Shown here: one piece after another, positions 1-11,987 of the stretch
Layout: each line of letters begins with the position of its first letter
How positions within the stretch are numbered: the stretch's first letter is position 1
NCBI GenBank assembly: GCA_036429605.1
Contig: JAVFKD010000002.1
Location: 2,170,001-2,234,000, forward strand
Direction of reading: 5' to 3'
From: Cladobotryum mycophilum
Taxonomy: Eukaryota > Ascomycota > Sordariomycetes > Hypocreales > Hypocreaceae
DNA: 64,000 bases
Made by a program: the position numbers and the translations under genes
The notes under the pieces: generated by a model
What the model saw: the letters and a program-made list of their open reading frames with translations, nothing else
Told to the model about the DNA's origin: nothing
Databases searched by the model: none

Positions 1-3000
1 AATCTATACTTACCTTGTGTATCCCGCATCATCACGGCATAGTCCTGTTGATCATACGGGAGACTCTTAATGAACCCGTCCATGTCGAAAGCAAACAACT
101 GATTATTGCTCTTCTGCTGTTTGTTTGGCTTTCCCAGATATTTCCGGTATGTGTAGAGCAGACTTGCCAGGCAACGCACAAACGCTGCTCTGACTCGATC
201 AACACGGAAGGCTTCAGGGCAAACCAGCGAGGCGAATCCCAGACAACGGCCATGTGAGACTGTCTTGCACGCAGCGCACTTGTAAAATCCATCGCCTTCA
301 GACTTCTCATCACAGATTGTACATGTGGATGTCGCGTCTTTAGGGTTCCAGTTAAAGCAGTGACCCTCTACCCAAACTGTCGTTTCGGTATTTCGTACTG
401 GCTGTATTTGCATACTAGGCATAATGGTTGACGCAGCGAGGGTTGATGGCGCATATGTCGATGGTGCGTAGCCCCCGCCAAATGAAGACTGGGAATCCAC
501 CGATATGGACGAGATGGACATGTTGGGCTGGTGGCCATTCAAGAACGGCAGACTAGGCCGATGGACGGGGTAGAACTTATCTACACCAAATGATGAACTT
601 CGCCGACCCTTGTAGTCATCAAAATGACCAGATCGCTTCTCCCGGAGAGTCGCGGTCAGGGCAAACCCTGAATCACTTCGAGAAACAGGTGTAGACGGCA
701 TCGGAGGAAACTTCATGGATACGGGCGATACGGATGATTGAGGGCTTGTCCTGCTCGACTTGCTCGTCTCCGGTCGATCAGACTTGCCGTTATCTACCAA
801 AGAACTCGTGAATGCGTTGAATACAGGTGATAACACTTCGCCCGGGGGTCAGCATCCGAGAAACTAGACGAGTTTTGGGAGACCCATTTGCCAAGCGTTG
901 CGGGTGGAGGTTCACTGGTAAAAACTGAATTGTTTTCGGATGAGAAAGAATCATAAGGGAACGACTCCATGGCATACGGGGGAGGACCTGTTGTAACACC
1001 ATAGCGGAGCTTGTGAGGTGCTGCTACTTGCAGCAGAGACATCAGCTTCCGACGATGCTGTCGCGGTAAGCGGTGAGGTTGAGATGTAGCGTCAATGGTA
1101 TCCTTATCAAGATCGACGAGAACATAGTCATCCTCAGGCAGGTCTATCCGCTCATATCGGCGCTCAACGCCAATTATGTATGGGCAGGGTGCTTCCAGGG
1201 CAGAAATCAATCTGGCAGGCAGCACAGGTATAAATATGCTCGCCCACTTGAGGGGGTAAAGTAGATTTGCAAGCGCATGACAAGCCAAGTGCAGCATGCT
1301 GGTGTGGGAGGACAAGAAAATGATTCGAGATTCCGACATGGCGTACTCGAACAGAGCCACAATGTTTTCAAGGGAAAGACACCTAAACAGGGCATACAAG
1401 TCAGTCGTCCTGGAGCCGGGGAGCTCATTGTGTGCTTCCTTGCGCGCAAAAAGTCGCAGTTCCCGCACGCCCAGCTCAACTTGAGTCTTGGAGCCAAGGG
1501 GACTGAAAGCTTCAGTACAGAGATTGACAACGTAGCGCTCCAACGGCTGCCACCGGCCGACTTTGGGTGAGCTTGGAGGAACCCGCAGAATGGCCCCATC
1601 GGTCATGGGAACAATTATCGCCTTGAGCCATTCTTTCCAGAATGACATGTTCGCGGGGTCCCGACCCAAAATGCCATAGGCTCTCGGCGCCCAAAGACCG
1701 CTCTCTCCTGCAGTAAGACCCTCGATCTTAGAAGCCGCGCCATGTCTCAATGGCCGGAGCATATCCGTCATAAGAGAGATTTTTTCTTCAACGCTACCAA
1801 TTTCGTCTTCAAGTCGGTCACGAGCCTCGGTTCCAGAGGGTATCGTTGGCAATTTCGCCAATAACTGAGACAGATGTGTCCGTTCGCCAGCTAAGCGTAC
1901 GCCCAAGCTCGCGGCCAGCTCTCGTTCTTCGTTGGACATGTGACCCTGTCGCCATTCCTCACACTTTACCTCAACGATCTCCGCTACGTCAGCAGGCAAA
2001 GCAGTCCAAATTATGATTGTGATTCCGTAAAGCTTGGAGTTGTCGTCCGATGTCATGGTGAAGCCGTGCCAGGTAGATCGCGGTCGATCGTCGGATGAAA
2101 CAATTTGGACGTCGTTGGGAAACGCAAACATGGGCACATAGTCGGGAAATCTTCCTCGCCGCGCAACCTCTTCGGTCGCATTCTTTGGTGGGTATCTATC
2201 GAGAAGAACAGGTTCGAAGCGTCTCTTGAGGGGATGCATATCTGGGTCGGTATTAAGAGGTTCAGGGGGGTATGACGGAGTTGTAGTTGCTTAGGCGTTT
2301 GGTAGTTCGTATTGAAGCTATTATGCTTGGTTAGTTGAGTGTCTAGTCATCATCTGAAGGGGCAACAAACCGGCTCTACTTTGGCTGCTTGATCTGACTG
2401 TGCTGGGTTGCTTGCGCATGCTGTTCATATCCCTAAAGCTGATCTTGCGGCGAATGCTACCCTTGATGCTTTTCAGAGGACTGACCTTCCCACTGGGCTC
2501 TGCCTCTTCAGCACGTATGCGCTCAGCGCGCGGGTTGACCATTGGTGGTCGCGACTGGAGCTTGGCTCCTGCCGTAAAGGAGAGATCCTCCAGGAAGTTC
2601 TCCCGTTCTGCCGCGAATTTCCACAGAGCCTTGTCAAAATCAAAATCGCCCATGAGGGTGAATTCGCCGTTTCCTGATCCATTGGGAGTTAACGGCTTGA
2701 TAGCCTTGATTGTAGCGCTGCTTCGGTTGCTTCTAGTGTTCCCGTCGACCTCTTCAAGGGTATGGATCGAGGTTCGTCCGTCAACGGAGACTTTGGACAA
2801 TCGGTTACCAGAGTTTTGGCGAGAATGTCGGGCAGTGGAGCGCCTAGTAGGACCATTAACGACGCCATCGTCGATCTCGGCGTCCTCAACAATGGTTAAA
2901 CCGACAGGGTGATTCGATGGTGGTGGCAGACTGTCTTCGTAGGCAATCGTCTCTACACCCGCGATCCAGAAGTATTCCGCCAGGGGGATCGATGAGCCCT

Positions 3001-3004
3001 CCAT
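1..3004 (-). CDS. DENN-domain Rab GEF with C1-type zinc finger, partial at left edge
   Basis: Probable Rab guanine-nucleotide exchange factor. Exon 1 (2371-3004) starts at ATG 3004 with an ADYFFIAG-like uDENN opening (LAEYFWIAGVE). A GTTTGT donor and an AAG acceptor give an intron at about 2290-2370. Exon 2 (15-2289) carries TPSYPPEPLNTD and MFAFPNDVQIV of uDENN, then the cDENN core (LFRCLSLENIVALFEYAMSESRIIFLSSH). After a Ser-rich linker comes a Cys/His C1-like finger (HCFNWNP, CTICDE, CAACK, HGRCLGF, about + 180-360) and a dDENN-like helix region (AFVRCLASLLYTYRKYL). A GTAAGTATAG donor at 1-14 shows that more exons lie left of the window. The frame breaks by one base in G5 at 844-848. One extra base joins DADP to PPGEVLSPVFNAF and reads open for a further 800 bases. 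I am sure of the family; the cellular Rab partner cannot be read from sequence. Confidence 0.88.
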
Positions 3005-3800
3005 GACATATCAGTTATAATGTCTGTACCGCAGACACGGCGGTCGGTCTGGTAGCTATGGATTCGCAGTTCGGCCCCTCTCGATGGTTTTATTTGTTTT
3101 TTTGCGTCCCCAAAAGATATTCTGTCGGTGTATGGGGCGTGTCACGTTAGATGCTGCACGCAAGTCAGTAGGGGTATGCAGGTCAGGGTGTCGAGCATGT
3201 TTGATGGTAAGCAGCATGGCCGCCACCAACAACGATGCCCCGGAGTGGCTACACACCCGTAAACCGTTATGAAAGTAACTCTTTGTTTTTCCCTATTAGC
3301 TGCCGTTTGGGTGGGAAGAAAAAAAGAGTTTAGAGAAGCGAATGCAAGTAAGTCCTGCTTGAGGTGTATCAAGTGTATCAAGTCTAGCGATGGCCGACAA
3401 GAGTAGAAGAAGAAAAAGAGCGTCTGAAGAAGAAGAATGGAGGGGGTTTCGACTAGACGTTCCAGAGAATTGGATGGTGTAGGTAAAAAGGTGGTCGAAG
3501 CGTAGAGGTATGGTACGGTACGGTACGGAGAACAGAAGGCTTTGATTTTCCAGGCTTTCCCAGTCGCCAGCGATTCAGAAATACAGGGCAGCACCTCAGC
3601 ACTCGCTCGCCAACATGCGTCGACGACGAACTGAATGATGCATTGGCAAGGAAGAACGAAAAGGCCAGATGAAACGAGAACAATTGGGAAAAACAAAAGG
3701 AGTTGGGCTAAAGACGAGAGAGCGAGAGAGAGGGACGAGAGACGAGAGTAAGAAGTGGAAGGGGTCGCGTAGACTGGCAGGTAGATGTTGCACCGTAGCA
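3005..3800 (-). promoter_or_regulatory. Probable 5' leader and core promoter of the DENN gene
   Basis: Upstream of the DENN start codon the minus strand is rich in pyrimidine tracts, mainly CT runs at about 3700-3760 and 3410-3440. Such tracts commonly sit just upstream of transcription starts in filamentous fungi. A short TACGG tandem lies at about 3508-3530. Open frames here translate to low-complexity Ser/Leu/Phe-rich peptides without domain character, so no gene is called. Confidence 0.35.
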
Positions 3801-6800
3801 TCAAGGGACCCGACTGCTAGGTCAGGTATAGGTAGGTTGTCAGTGTAATGGAGGTCACCTTTTGGTTATAGTACTTTGTAGGCAGTTCAGTAGGTCGACA
3901 TCCACTGAACTGAACTGGGGAGCCAGCCAGTTTAGCACCGATCTGCGCCGAGGCTTGTTGGAGCCAGCGAGTGAGCGGATGATACATACAGTACAGTACG
4001 TATGGATCCAATGTACAAGTAAGAATACTAGGAAGTAAAGCAGCCCTGGAGAGTAATGGAAACCTAGGTGCTCCGTAGGTGATGGGAGGTTAGAGGGTTG
4101 GCTACAGTGGTAGACTGCACGTTGTAGGGAGTAATTACTCGCTAAATGGCCTGCTAACACGTGCCCTACTCGGTAAATTGCCATGGAACAGCTCCTACAC
4201 TAGCACTAGCATAGCATCCCACCCCCCAAAAAAGAACAATTTCAGCCATCCATTCATCCATTCATCCACACAGTAAAGACATTCACGGAAAAAAATAAGG
4301 GTTGGCCTCTTTTCCCTCTCGGCACTTTACCATGGCAGAAACTTGAACTTGTCACAAGACTTTTGGAGCAGAAAACTAGTGCTAGTTTGCATGTAGTGTC
4401 TGTACGGGAGCAAGCCACCCCGTAGCATGCTTTGCATGCATAAGGTCTGCTGCTGCAAGGCGCGTCTGTCGTCCAGGACCAAGTACATATTCCAGGGCTA
4501 ATAGAGGGCCAAGCATAGAGGTTCTACTTGTAGGTAGGTACTACTAGGGAGGCAAGGCAAGCAAGGTCTAGCAACACCCGCTTATGTAGGCACGACGAAT
4601 ACTACAGTACTAGTAGTAGGTAGGTTGGGATGGGAGGAGGGGATTGAGTTGGGCAGAGATGCAATCAATCCATTTAGGCCAGCGTGCTAGATTAGCGTCA
4701 AGTAGCTTTAGTGGTTATCTAGTGGATAGTGGTTACTTGACTAGTGCACGTTGCAGCACACCTCGCACACGCACACACACACACACTCACTCACTCACTC
4801 ACTCACCCGCTCGCTCACTGACTGAGGGAAACCCCTCTATCCCATCCATGGCCATGGGTAGAGGCAACTCCCTAAGTAACCTAGAAAATTGACTGATCAG
4901 TGACTACCCAGGTGATCTCCATGGATGCGGTCGGGATGGATGAATCATTCATGCATATTAATGGGACCCTCCGGGCAGACGTCTTGAGGTCTCAGGGCCT
5001 CCTGCTTTTGGCGTTACTACTAATAGTAGCGCTCTGTATGGAGTATACATACTTGTACATGCAACTCGGTATGACCGCCATTTTCCCTGTAACTGTGTAT
5101 GCAAGATGGACATACAAAACTCCAAGTCATGGTTTCACTCACCAGAGTTTGGCAGTGGTTGTGCTTATCAGTGCTACCCAGACAGGTCACCCTGTATAAG
5201 ATACACATCGGTAAGTACCTGGTATTACTTACAGGTGGTATGAGCAGTGGATGCGTACCTCCTTATTCAGGCGTTTCTTTGATAGAGACCGGCAGAGAAG
5301 GAGCATTCATACCTATTAAGCACTACCCATTAGTACTTGCCTTTAGGAAAGTGCTTGTACCTACCTGGTAGAACATTGGTGGTGTTGGCGGTTGCTTGCA
5401 GAATGAGGCGACTAGCACTCTCCTCCTCTCTCCTATCCCACAGCGCCAACCACCATTGCTCAACTTAGTACAGAGAAATGGCCAGCAAATCTTTCCATTA
5501 GACAGCCCTGCTTTACACCAGCCAGTAACCTGAAAGCCTCTCCCGAATCAGTATCGATTGCTTGCATTCAACATACGTATCTACGCCGTGGAAACTGACC
5601 GGCATCTCCTCCATCACCTGGGCCTGTCCACTCCACTCAAAAAGCAGCGACAGTTGTGGCTGGCCACGTCAATCCAGTAATAGCATAAGATCAGCGCGAT
5701 AGGTGTGATGCATTATCTCTTCCCAGCCCTTCATTCACGGCTGCGGCACCAGCGCCAACCACAAAACAGAAAGGGGACTGGCTAAGACTGGGGAACCAAC
5801 CTGGGCCCCATGCTCGATTTTTTTGGCAGGCAGGCAAGTCACCTCAAACTGACATGGCTAATTTCTCCCGCTGATGTTTCTCTCACTCACCGCAGTTATC
5901 GTTATGTAGGGAACCTGTATTGTTACTTGTATGTTACATGCGGGCTTGCTCCGGTTTTGCTCCAGTCGGCCGTTCGCAGGCAAGACAAGACAACCCAAGA
6001 CATCAGCCCGAAAAAGAAAAAAGAAAAAGTCCCTAGGCCTTGGAGATGCGACGATCAGGCACATGCTACAGACCACGCTGGGAGACGCAGGTACAAGGCA
6101 CGCGAGCGAACGGCGCCGGTACGGACAAGCTAGTGTCGGGCAGCCCCTGGATTGTTGGCCCTGGCTTGCCTCCCCCTTGCTCAGAAAAAAGCTCGGACAC
6201 TTAACAAGCGCAAGACATGCAAGGCAAGGAGCAGAAGGTTTGCTTCTTCTCCTCCTGGAGCACACACAAGGGCCAATGCAAGAGGAAAGGTCTCTTCGCG
6301 ATTGTGGTTGGCTGAGTCGGTTTTCCTGGCTGGCGAACAGACCACTGCTTGTGCCAGTTGCATGTCTCAGTCTTGCATATCCCAAAAAAGCTTGCATTTT
6401 ATCATCGCCACCGTCTTTCTTTCTCGGTCTCGTCAAGGTTGGTGTCTAAAACTCAATGGACATATTGTAATATGGAGACAGGCCGGGAAAGCGAGGCTTC
6501 AACGCATCCTCCCTTCGGAAAACAGAAACTGATCTGCACGCAACAAGGAGTACAGTAAACAACAAAACACAGGCGCAATTAAGCGGCGGAAGAAACACCG
6601 CATACCTTTCGCACAGGACATGCCCTGGCTGTTGCTCCCATGGGTCTCCATCATACCTGGAGAAAAACCGATCCAATCCGTTTCAGACCCCCACACGTGT
6701 AGCACGATCTCAGCCACCAGTTTGACCGCCAAATTCTCTCTTTGGTTAACTACCCTGACGCCTGATCACAAAACAGGGCCATGTCAACTCGGATCATGTT

Positions 6801-8084
6801 TGTTGCTACGTAATCACGGAAACGGAGGGCGTCCAGTCCATACTACTTGCACGTTGGATGGATCCCGTTCTGCGAGCAGGCCTTGAAACGCACGTACATT
6901 GCCAAGATGCATACGAGGTACGGAGTACGGAGTACCTCTGGGACTTTTGCGCCGTTTAGTTAGCTCATACCGGATCGAAGCGAAATCCAGGCAAAGCAAA
7001 CAAAAAGCTCGATCTCTGGGGCATTACGGGGCTCAATTCACGGCACACTTGCGTCTTTCGCAACTTTGCTTTTTCGCAAGCCACTTTTATATCCAGAATG
7101 AGGTCATAGCATGTTCGTGCGGCAAACCTAGAATGGGAAATCCCAGTTCCTCTCTTCAGAAACATGCGAGTTTAGGATGTGCTCCAACTTGGCAATGGCC
7201 TTGTCGATCCGACCTCGATTAAGAGGAACTCGTGTGGCACAAAGCAGGAGGGACCACTTTATCCTCTCGAACCTTGATCCTAGGTTGGGGGTCGGTTGGT
7301 CCCTTTTTTACTTCCGAATAGTACCTAGTAGTTCGAGACCACATCTTAGAACCGACCTGGGAGCTGAACCAGCATATCCTCCTAGGATAAAAAAAGAACC
7401 CGATAAATAACCTAGAAGCCTCGTATGATGGTGGTGCAGTCAGCATCAGATGGACTTGCATACCAGCCTTCAGGTGAGAGTTCGGTTTATCCCTGACCGA
7501 AAGTCCAGTCTTGTGTTCAATATTTGGGGATAGCCACCCGCTGGCTTCATTTATGCGAAGAAGTACACACCTTGCAGCCATCCGAACCAAGACTAGGTGG
7601 CTGCGAGCGACGAATCATTGTCAGAAAGCATCAGATGTCTATCAACTTTTTGCCTTTTTGAACTATGGATGTTCGTCCCTAGCTGTCGGTGCCGCCAACC
7701 TGGTTTTTTCGGTCCTCCCCAAGACCAGGCATCCCTGGCCTATATGAAACCTATGCAATGCTACCTACTGCCGAAATCAGGTTCATTGCCATCCGCTTCT
7801 GGCTGCTTGGCCACCCTCTTCTTGCAAGTTTCAAATTAGGTCTTGGGCATATCTAAATATTTTTTGTATTGTTCAACTGTGGCTTGCTGCTTGGACCGCC
7901 TTTTGTACCGGATCGCGATTCTGAATGTTGTGCTCCCCCTGCGCTGGTTCCGCAACGCACTGAACTTTCTTGTTTCAACTCCTATTGCCGATCTTGATGG
8001 AAGCAAAAGAAGCACAGGATCAAAAGGATGATGTCCGATTTTTTGTTTAGTTTTTGCCTTTTCCTCCGTTCATTCATATGCTCG
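3801..8084. other. Gene-free interval of about 4.3 kb
   Basis: No convincing coding region was found on either strand. Open frames are short, overlap one another and show no domain-like composition. The interval holds simple repeats (a CATTCATC tandem near 4250-4270, the CA/CACT array near 4765-4810), many TAGGTAGGTA and TACTACTAG words at 4530-4625, a doubled TACGGAGTAC at 6919-6935, and A-rich or T-rich tracts. It could hold a non-coding RNA or long untranslated leader, but the sequence alone does not show one. Confidence 0.5.
4765..4812. repeat. Compound CA / CACT microsatellite
   Basis: A run of CA dinucleotides passes directly into CACT tetranucleotides. It lies in the gene-free interval and has no coding context. 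Confidence 0.85.
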
Positions 8085-9021
8085 TCATCGGGTAGGGATC
8101 CGGGCACCAAGTTTTCCCGTTGACAAGAATCCTCGATTTCCCATCTCCCCTCTCCATCCTATTCCTAGAACCCCGAAGATTAGTCTCCCGTCAGGTGTAA
8201 TCTTGGCGCTGGCGTCCCCGTCCTCCTTTTCTTGAACGACGAAGCACACTTGTTCAACCTCGGTGGGGTGTAGCACCGGTTTCTCGCCCCCATTCAAGTC
8301 CCAGTTGCAGTCTTGGTAGCCCAGCCCGTTCTCGATGTCTAGGACCACCTTTTCCAGCTGCATCACATCCTCGCTACAGTTTTCCAACTGCGCCTCCAGG
8401 ACCCATTTCTTTCTACCGTCGCTACCGCCGTCCACTTCCAGGTCGGTCACTTTGGTCCTCACTATTAGTGATGCCTTGCATATGAACTGATACAGCTTCC
8501 TGAACGTCCTCGTCCGTCCACTCGTCTCTGTAGCCTCGTAGTAGCTCACCGTCACCGCTAACACGTGGTTCCCTTCCTCCTTGAGATCAAATCCCAGTAT
8601 CTTTTGTAGCGTCTCGCCAGGCTCGAGGTCCACCCCTCCTCCTGCTGCACCACTATCGTCTTCGGTCGTAGCAGGACTGAGTTCCAGCTTCTGAGACCCG
8701 CCCAGGCCTGGCGTCTTCATCTCGGCCTCGATGCGTACATCGCGGACCCGCTTCCCCGAATCGGTTGGTAAGTCATTGTTGGCGCATAGCGTGCAGTTGA
8801 ACGTCTCTCCCACGTAGGCCGACCCAAAGGACACCGGTAAGTTGAGGATTGGGCTGAGCAGGAACGGATCAGAATTGGTATCCGCGCTGGAAGAGTATGC
8901 AAGCGAGGCGGCCGCGGACGGCGACTTTGTAGATGGGGGCGAGAAGGGAGGTTCGATGGGGTATTGCGTCACCAGCGATGGTTGAGAAAGTCTAGGGGTT
9001 GTTTTTTTGGGATCAGTGATG

Positions 9022-9056
<35 letters not shown>

Positions 9057-9153
9057 TCATAGCTTGGGACGGTAAGCTTTACCTAAGGACTTTGACGGAT
9101 ACTGAATGGGGTTCCTTGATGGGATCGTGGGAAGGATATTTCTGGTGACTCAT
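8085..9153 (-). CDS. TRAPPC13-like TRAPP complex subunit (DUF974)
   Basis: Two exons, 9083-9153 and 8085-8991, encode about 325 residues. Exon 1 begins at ATG 9153 (MSHQKYPSH) and ends PHSVSVKVLR. The Arg codon is split AG|A across a GTAAAG donor and a CCCTAG acceptor, giving VLRLSQPSLVTQYP. The fungal DUF974 signature LPVSFGSAYVGETFNCTLCANND follows at about residues 75-97. The remainder is beta-rich and immunoglobulin-like (GFDLKEEGNHVLAVTVSY; CKASLIVRTKVTD), as expected for the TRAPPC13 N-terminal sandwich. The family acts in TRAPP-mediated tethering at the Golgi and in autophagy. I chose this start because it gives the conserved HSVSLKVLRL-type opening. The nearer ATG at about 9060 lies inside the intron, out of frame, beside a CT repeat. 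Confidence 0.85.
9025..9052. repeat. (CT)14 microsatellite inside the TRAPPC13-like intron
   Basis: Fourteen CT units on the plus strand (AG on the coding strand) lie inside the 91-base intron 8992-9082, between donor and branch site. An ATG just upstream of the repeat on the coding strand opens a short frame that stops soon after it. Confidence 0.9.
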
Positions 9154-9921
9154 TGTTGCTTGCGCATAACGTTACTTCTTAGGATGATCAAGGTAGGTAA
9201 GCTACGGGGTATGCCGTGAATGTCACTGTCAACCAACTTTCGGATCCATGTCAAACTTTCAGGGTGGGACAGCTATCATCACCGCTTCGAGCCTTATCGA
9301 TAAGACCATAAGCGCGATGACGAAATAATAATAATATGCAAAATGACACCCCCAGAACTATTCTTAGCATTCATGGCTCTCTTTTGATGCGCATGAATTT
9401 GATTGATTGAAATTGGCATACACGTACGGGATAGATCTATAGGTAAATACTACCGAGATGAATTTTTTTCTTCACTTTATTGAGAATGAACACAACACCA
9501 CCAAGTCATCTCGGACCAATAATAGCATTTACACCCTGTTTCAGTCAGCAGTGAATTGTCTTCAATACGTTGCCACATCCCTTTGTTTGATGTTTTTTTT
9601 CACACAAACTACTACTGCCTCGATTTCAGACTTGTCTTTTTTTCCTCTTCTTTCCCGATTCCTGTTACAGTGGGTTATTTCCGATTTTAAGCAAATTCTG
9701 CTCTGGTCAGTTTAAAAAACCTTTCCCATAAAAGCCAATAACCTTGCTTGTTTTGTTTGTTTTGTGTATACACTCTGAAGAGCTGTTACGATGTCCTCCC
9801 TAGCCTATTGGGGTTTGTCATGTTAAGTCTGTAATCCTCATGTTGTCAACCGAGCGCATTACAAAGTCAGCAATAAAAAAACATCTTTTCAGCAAGCTCT
9901 TAACTGGTTGAGAGACAACCC
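9154..9921. other. Intergenic: TRAPPC13-like promoter and KHDC4-like 3' region
   Basis: AT-rich spacer between two genes on the minus strand. T-rich tracts near 9590-9740 are consistent with the 3' untranslated region of the KH gene. No gene seen. Confidence 0.5.
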
Positions 9922-11987
9922 CTAAAGTCCTGGTGGGGGCGGGACCTAGACATTCGGTAGTCAGTATACGAGGCAAAAGATAGTTTTGAGGGCCTGAGGA
10001 AAATACATACAGCACTGAAACTGCCACCTCCTGGAGGAGGAGGTCCTGAAGGTGGAGGTGGAGGTGGCGCAGAGCTGGGAGGGGGTGGAGGAGGAGGAGC
10101 TGCATCGCTTGGGGGGTGGCGGCGGTGGTGAAGCTGATTGACCTGGTGCTGCTGCATGTGAGCTCTGTCCCTGAGTCTGACCCTGGCCTCCATAGTATTG
10201 CTGATATAATGCGACGTAGCTATCGGATCTTGTCAGTTATGGCCTGCAGCCTCGTATCCCTGTGATAACTTACTTGGCATACCCACCCCATGCGGCGTAG
10301 GGGTCAGCACCGTTGTAGTACTGGGCATACTGGGCCGCATAATCGGTAGCAGCGGCAGCGTTTCCTGGACTGTTAACCCCTGGTGGTGCTGGACTGTTAG
10401 AAGCGGCAGTGTCGGATCCATATCTGTTATACGAGGAGTAAGAATTGTTGTTGTTGCTGCTGCTGTTGTTGCTGTGTGAGCCACCGTGAGACCCGCCATG
10501 GGATCCTCTGCCACCGTGGTCTCCGTATCCACCTCCCGAGTTATTAAAGCGGGGTGGCCTAGCCTTGAACTCCTCGTATTGTTCCTTGACGTTGGTGATC
10601 AGGTCCTCACAGAGGTCTTTAGCTTTGGAAACCATGTTGGGATCAGGGCCCCTGTAGTTCTTGTCAATAAACGGGAATGGCAAGGTGATGATGAATATAG
10701 CACTGACGTAACGTGAAGGAACATATCTTCGTCACTTTCACGGTTAGTAGCCGCTTCAAGATAACCTGATCCTCGGCCCTTAATCTGCACTCGACATCCG
10801 GTTTCCTGCTGAATATGCTTCACATAAGCGCCACCATGGCCAACCACCTGAGCACGTAGGTTAAACCCTGGAATAGGCTCCAGCGTGATGGGGATCTTTT
10901 CTTCTGGCCATTTGCGCTGCAAGGCAAACAAACACGTTAGCTTCAGGGGGTGAATGGTTTTTGCGCAAGGTAAGTCATACTCGTCCAAATTCATCTCTCT
11001 CAACCTGTTGTTCCTGGTCTCGGCGGCGGAATCGTCGCTCATCAACTAGTTGCGGAAGTTCTTGTTTAATCATCTCATTGATTTTGGCAACAGCGGATTC
11101 CAGGCCTGTTTTGCTTGTGCTCGTAACGTGGAGGTACAATGGGGGGTTCTGTAGAAGTCAGCATCATTGGTAACATTCGCAGCGTATGAAACAGTTCACT
11201 CACAGCTGCAGTGGCCATGCTCTTGTTGGGGTAGTAATTGCCACGAGTTGTAACATCTTGGATACGAAGTTAACAAAATCAGTCCTATAACAGTTAGGTG
11301 AAGAGTAGTTTGCGTACCAGCGCCGGTTTCTGCACGTATCTATATCAAGAGGGAGTTAGCGGGAGCGGCGAAGGGGATATGAATACGAGCTATCGTGCTA
11401 ATGTGAGCATGATACTCTCGAAAAGGTAACTGAAGCGTCGTATTGTGCATCTAAATCAGTGAAGATAATAGGGGCAGAATTTACCATCTCCTGTGTAGAC
11501 CCCTTGGTCAAAAGATATCGGTTCCTCAAATCGTTGACCTCGATGTCTTGGATATAATCGCCATCGGCGACATACATTTCGCCTTTGATAGCATGGCCCT
11601 CGCCGGGGGTATCAGAGGGTGTGGTCGCTTTCGCAGGGAATGGCTCCGCGGCTTTGATGGGAGGGACGTCAACATGCTGAATGGCCTTTCGCGCCTGGAG
11701 CTGAGCGTTGATCTTGGCTGCTGCGGCCGCTGTCCCAGGATGTCAGTTGGTTTGCCATGGTAATACGAAAAATAACAGATAATCCCACCTGCTGCGACTG
11801 CGGCATCAACCTGTGGTTTCTTGGTTTCAGAAGGGCTCTCCCTAGACAAAGGGCTGCGGTCTCTGGCTTCAGAACGTCGCGCAGGCGGAGACCGGGAGCG
11901 CCTATCAAATCTCGAAGCTCTCTTCGTCTCAGGCTCGGTCTGGTCGAAGCGGGATCGCTTGGTCGTTCGTCGCTCGGAGTCATCCAT
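9922..11987 (-). CDS. KHDC4-like KH-domain RNA-binding protein
   Basis: Nine exons on the minus strand: 11789-11987, 11485-11729, 11318-11339 (22 bases), 11204-11256, 10981-11148, 10708-10916, 10274-10651, 10011-10219 and 9922-9945. Each junction has GT...AG ends and keeps phase. The N-terminus is Arg/Ser-rich (RFDQTEPETKRASRFDRRSR). A first KH-like segment (EVNDLRNRYLLTKGSTQEM, then IRAETGADVTTRGNYYPN) precedes the KHDC4-type KH domain (GFNLRAQVVGHGGAYVKHI, QETGCRVQIKGRGSGY). A Gly/Ser/Asn-rich tail, YGGQGQTQGQ and long proline runs follow, ending AVPPPPGL. Human KHDC4/BLOM7 binds RNA and aids splicing; a similar nuclear role is inferred. One surplus base in G6 at 10111-10116 shifts the frame inside the proline run; removing it gives 501 residues to the stop at 9922. 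Confidence 0.87.

Noticed and set aside
3142..3804. Open frame of 220 codons on the minus strand
   Set aside because: Ser/Leu/Phe-rich low-complexity translation derived from CT tracts in the DENN leader; no domain pattern.
5858..6436. Open frame of 192 codons on the minus strand, with overlapping plus-strand frames
   Set aside because: Cys/Arg/Ser-rich without motif; mutually overlapping frames of similar length on both strands argue against coding.
7320..7400. GTTCGAGACC resembling a tRNA T-loop
   Set aside because: No acceptor stem, D-arm or anticodon stem could be paired around it.
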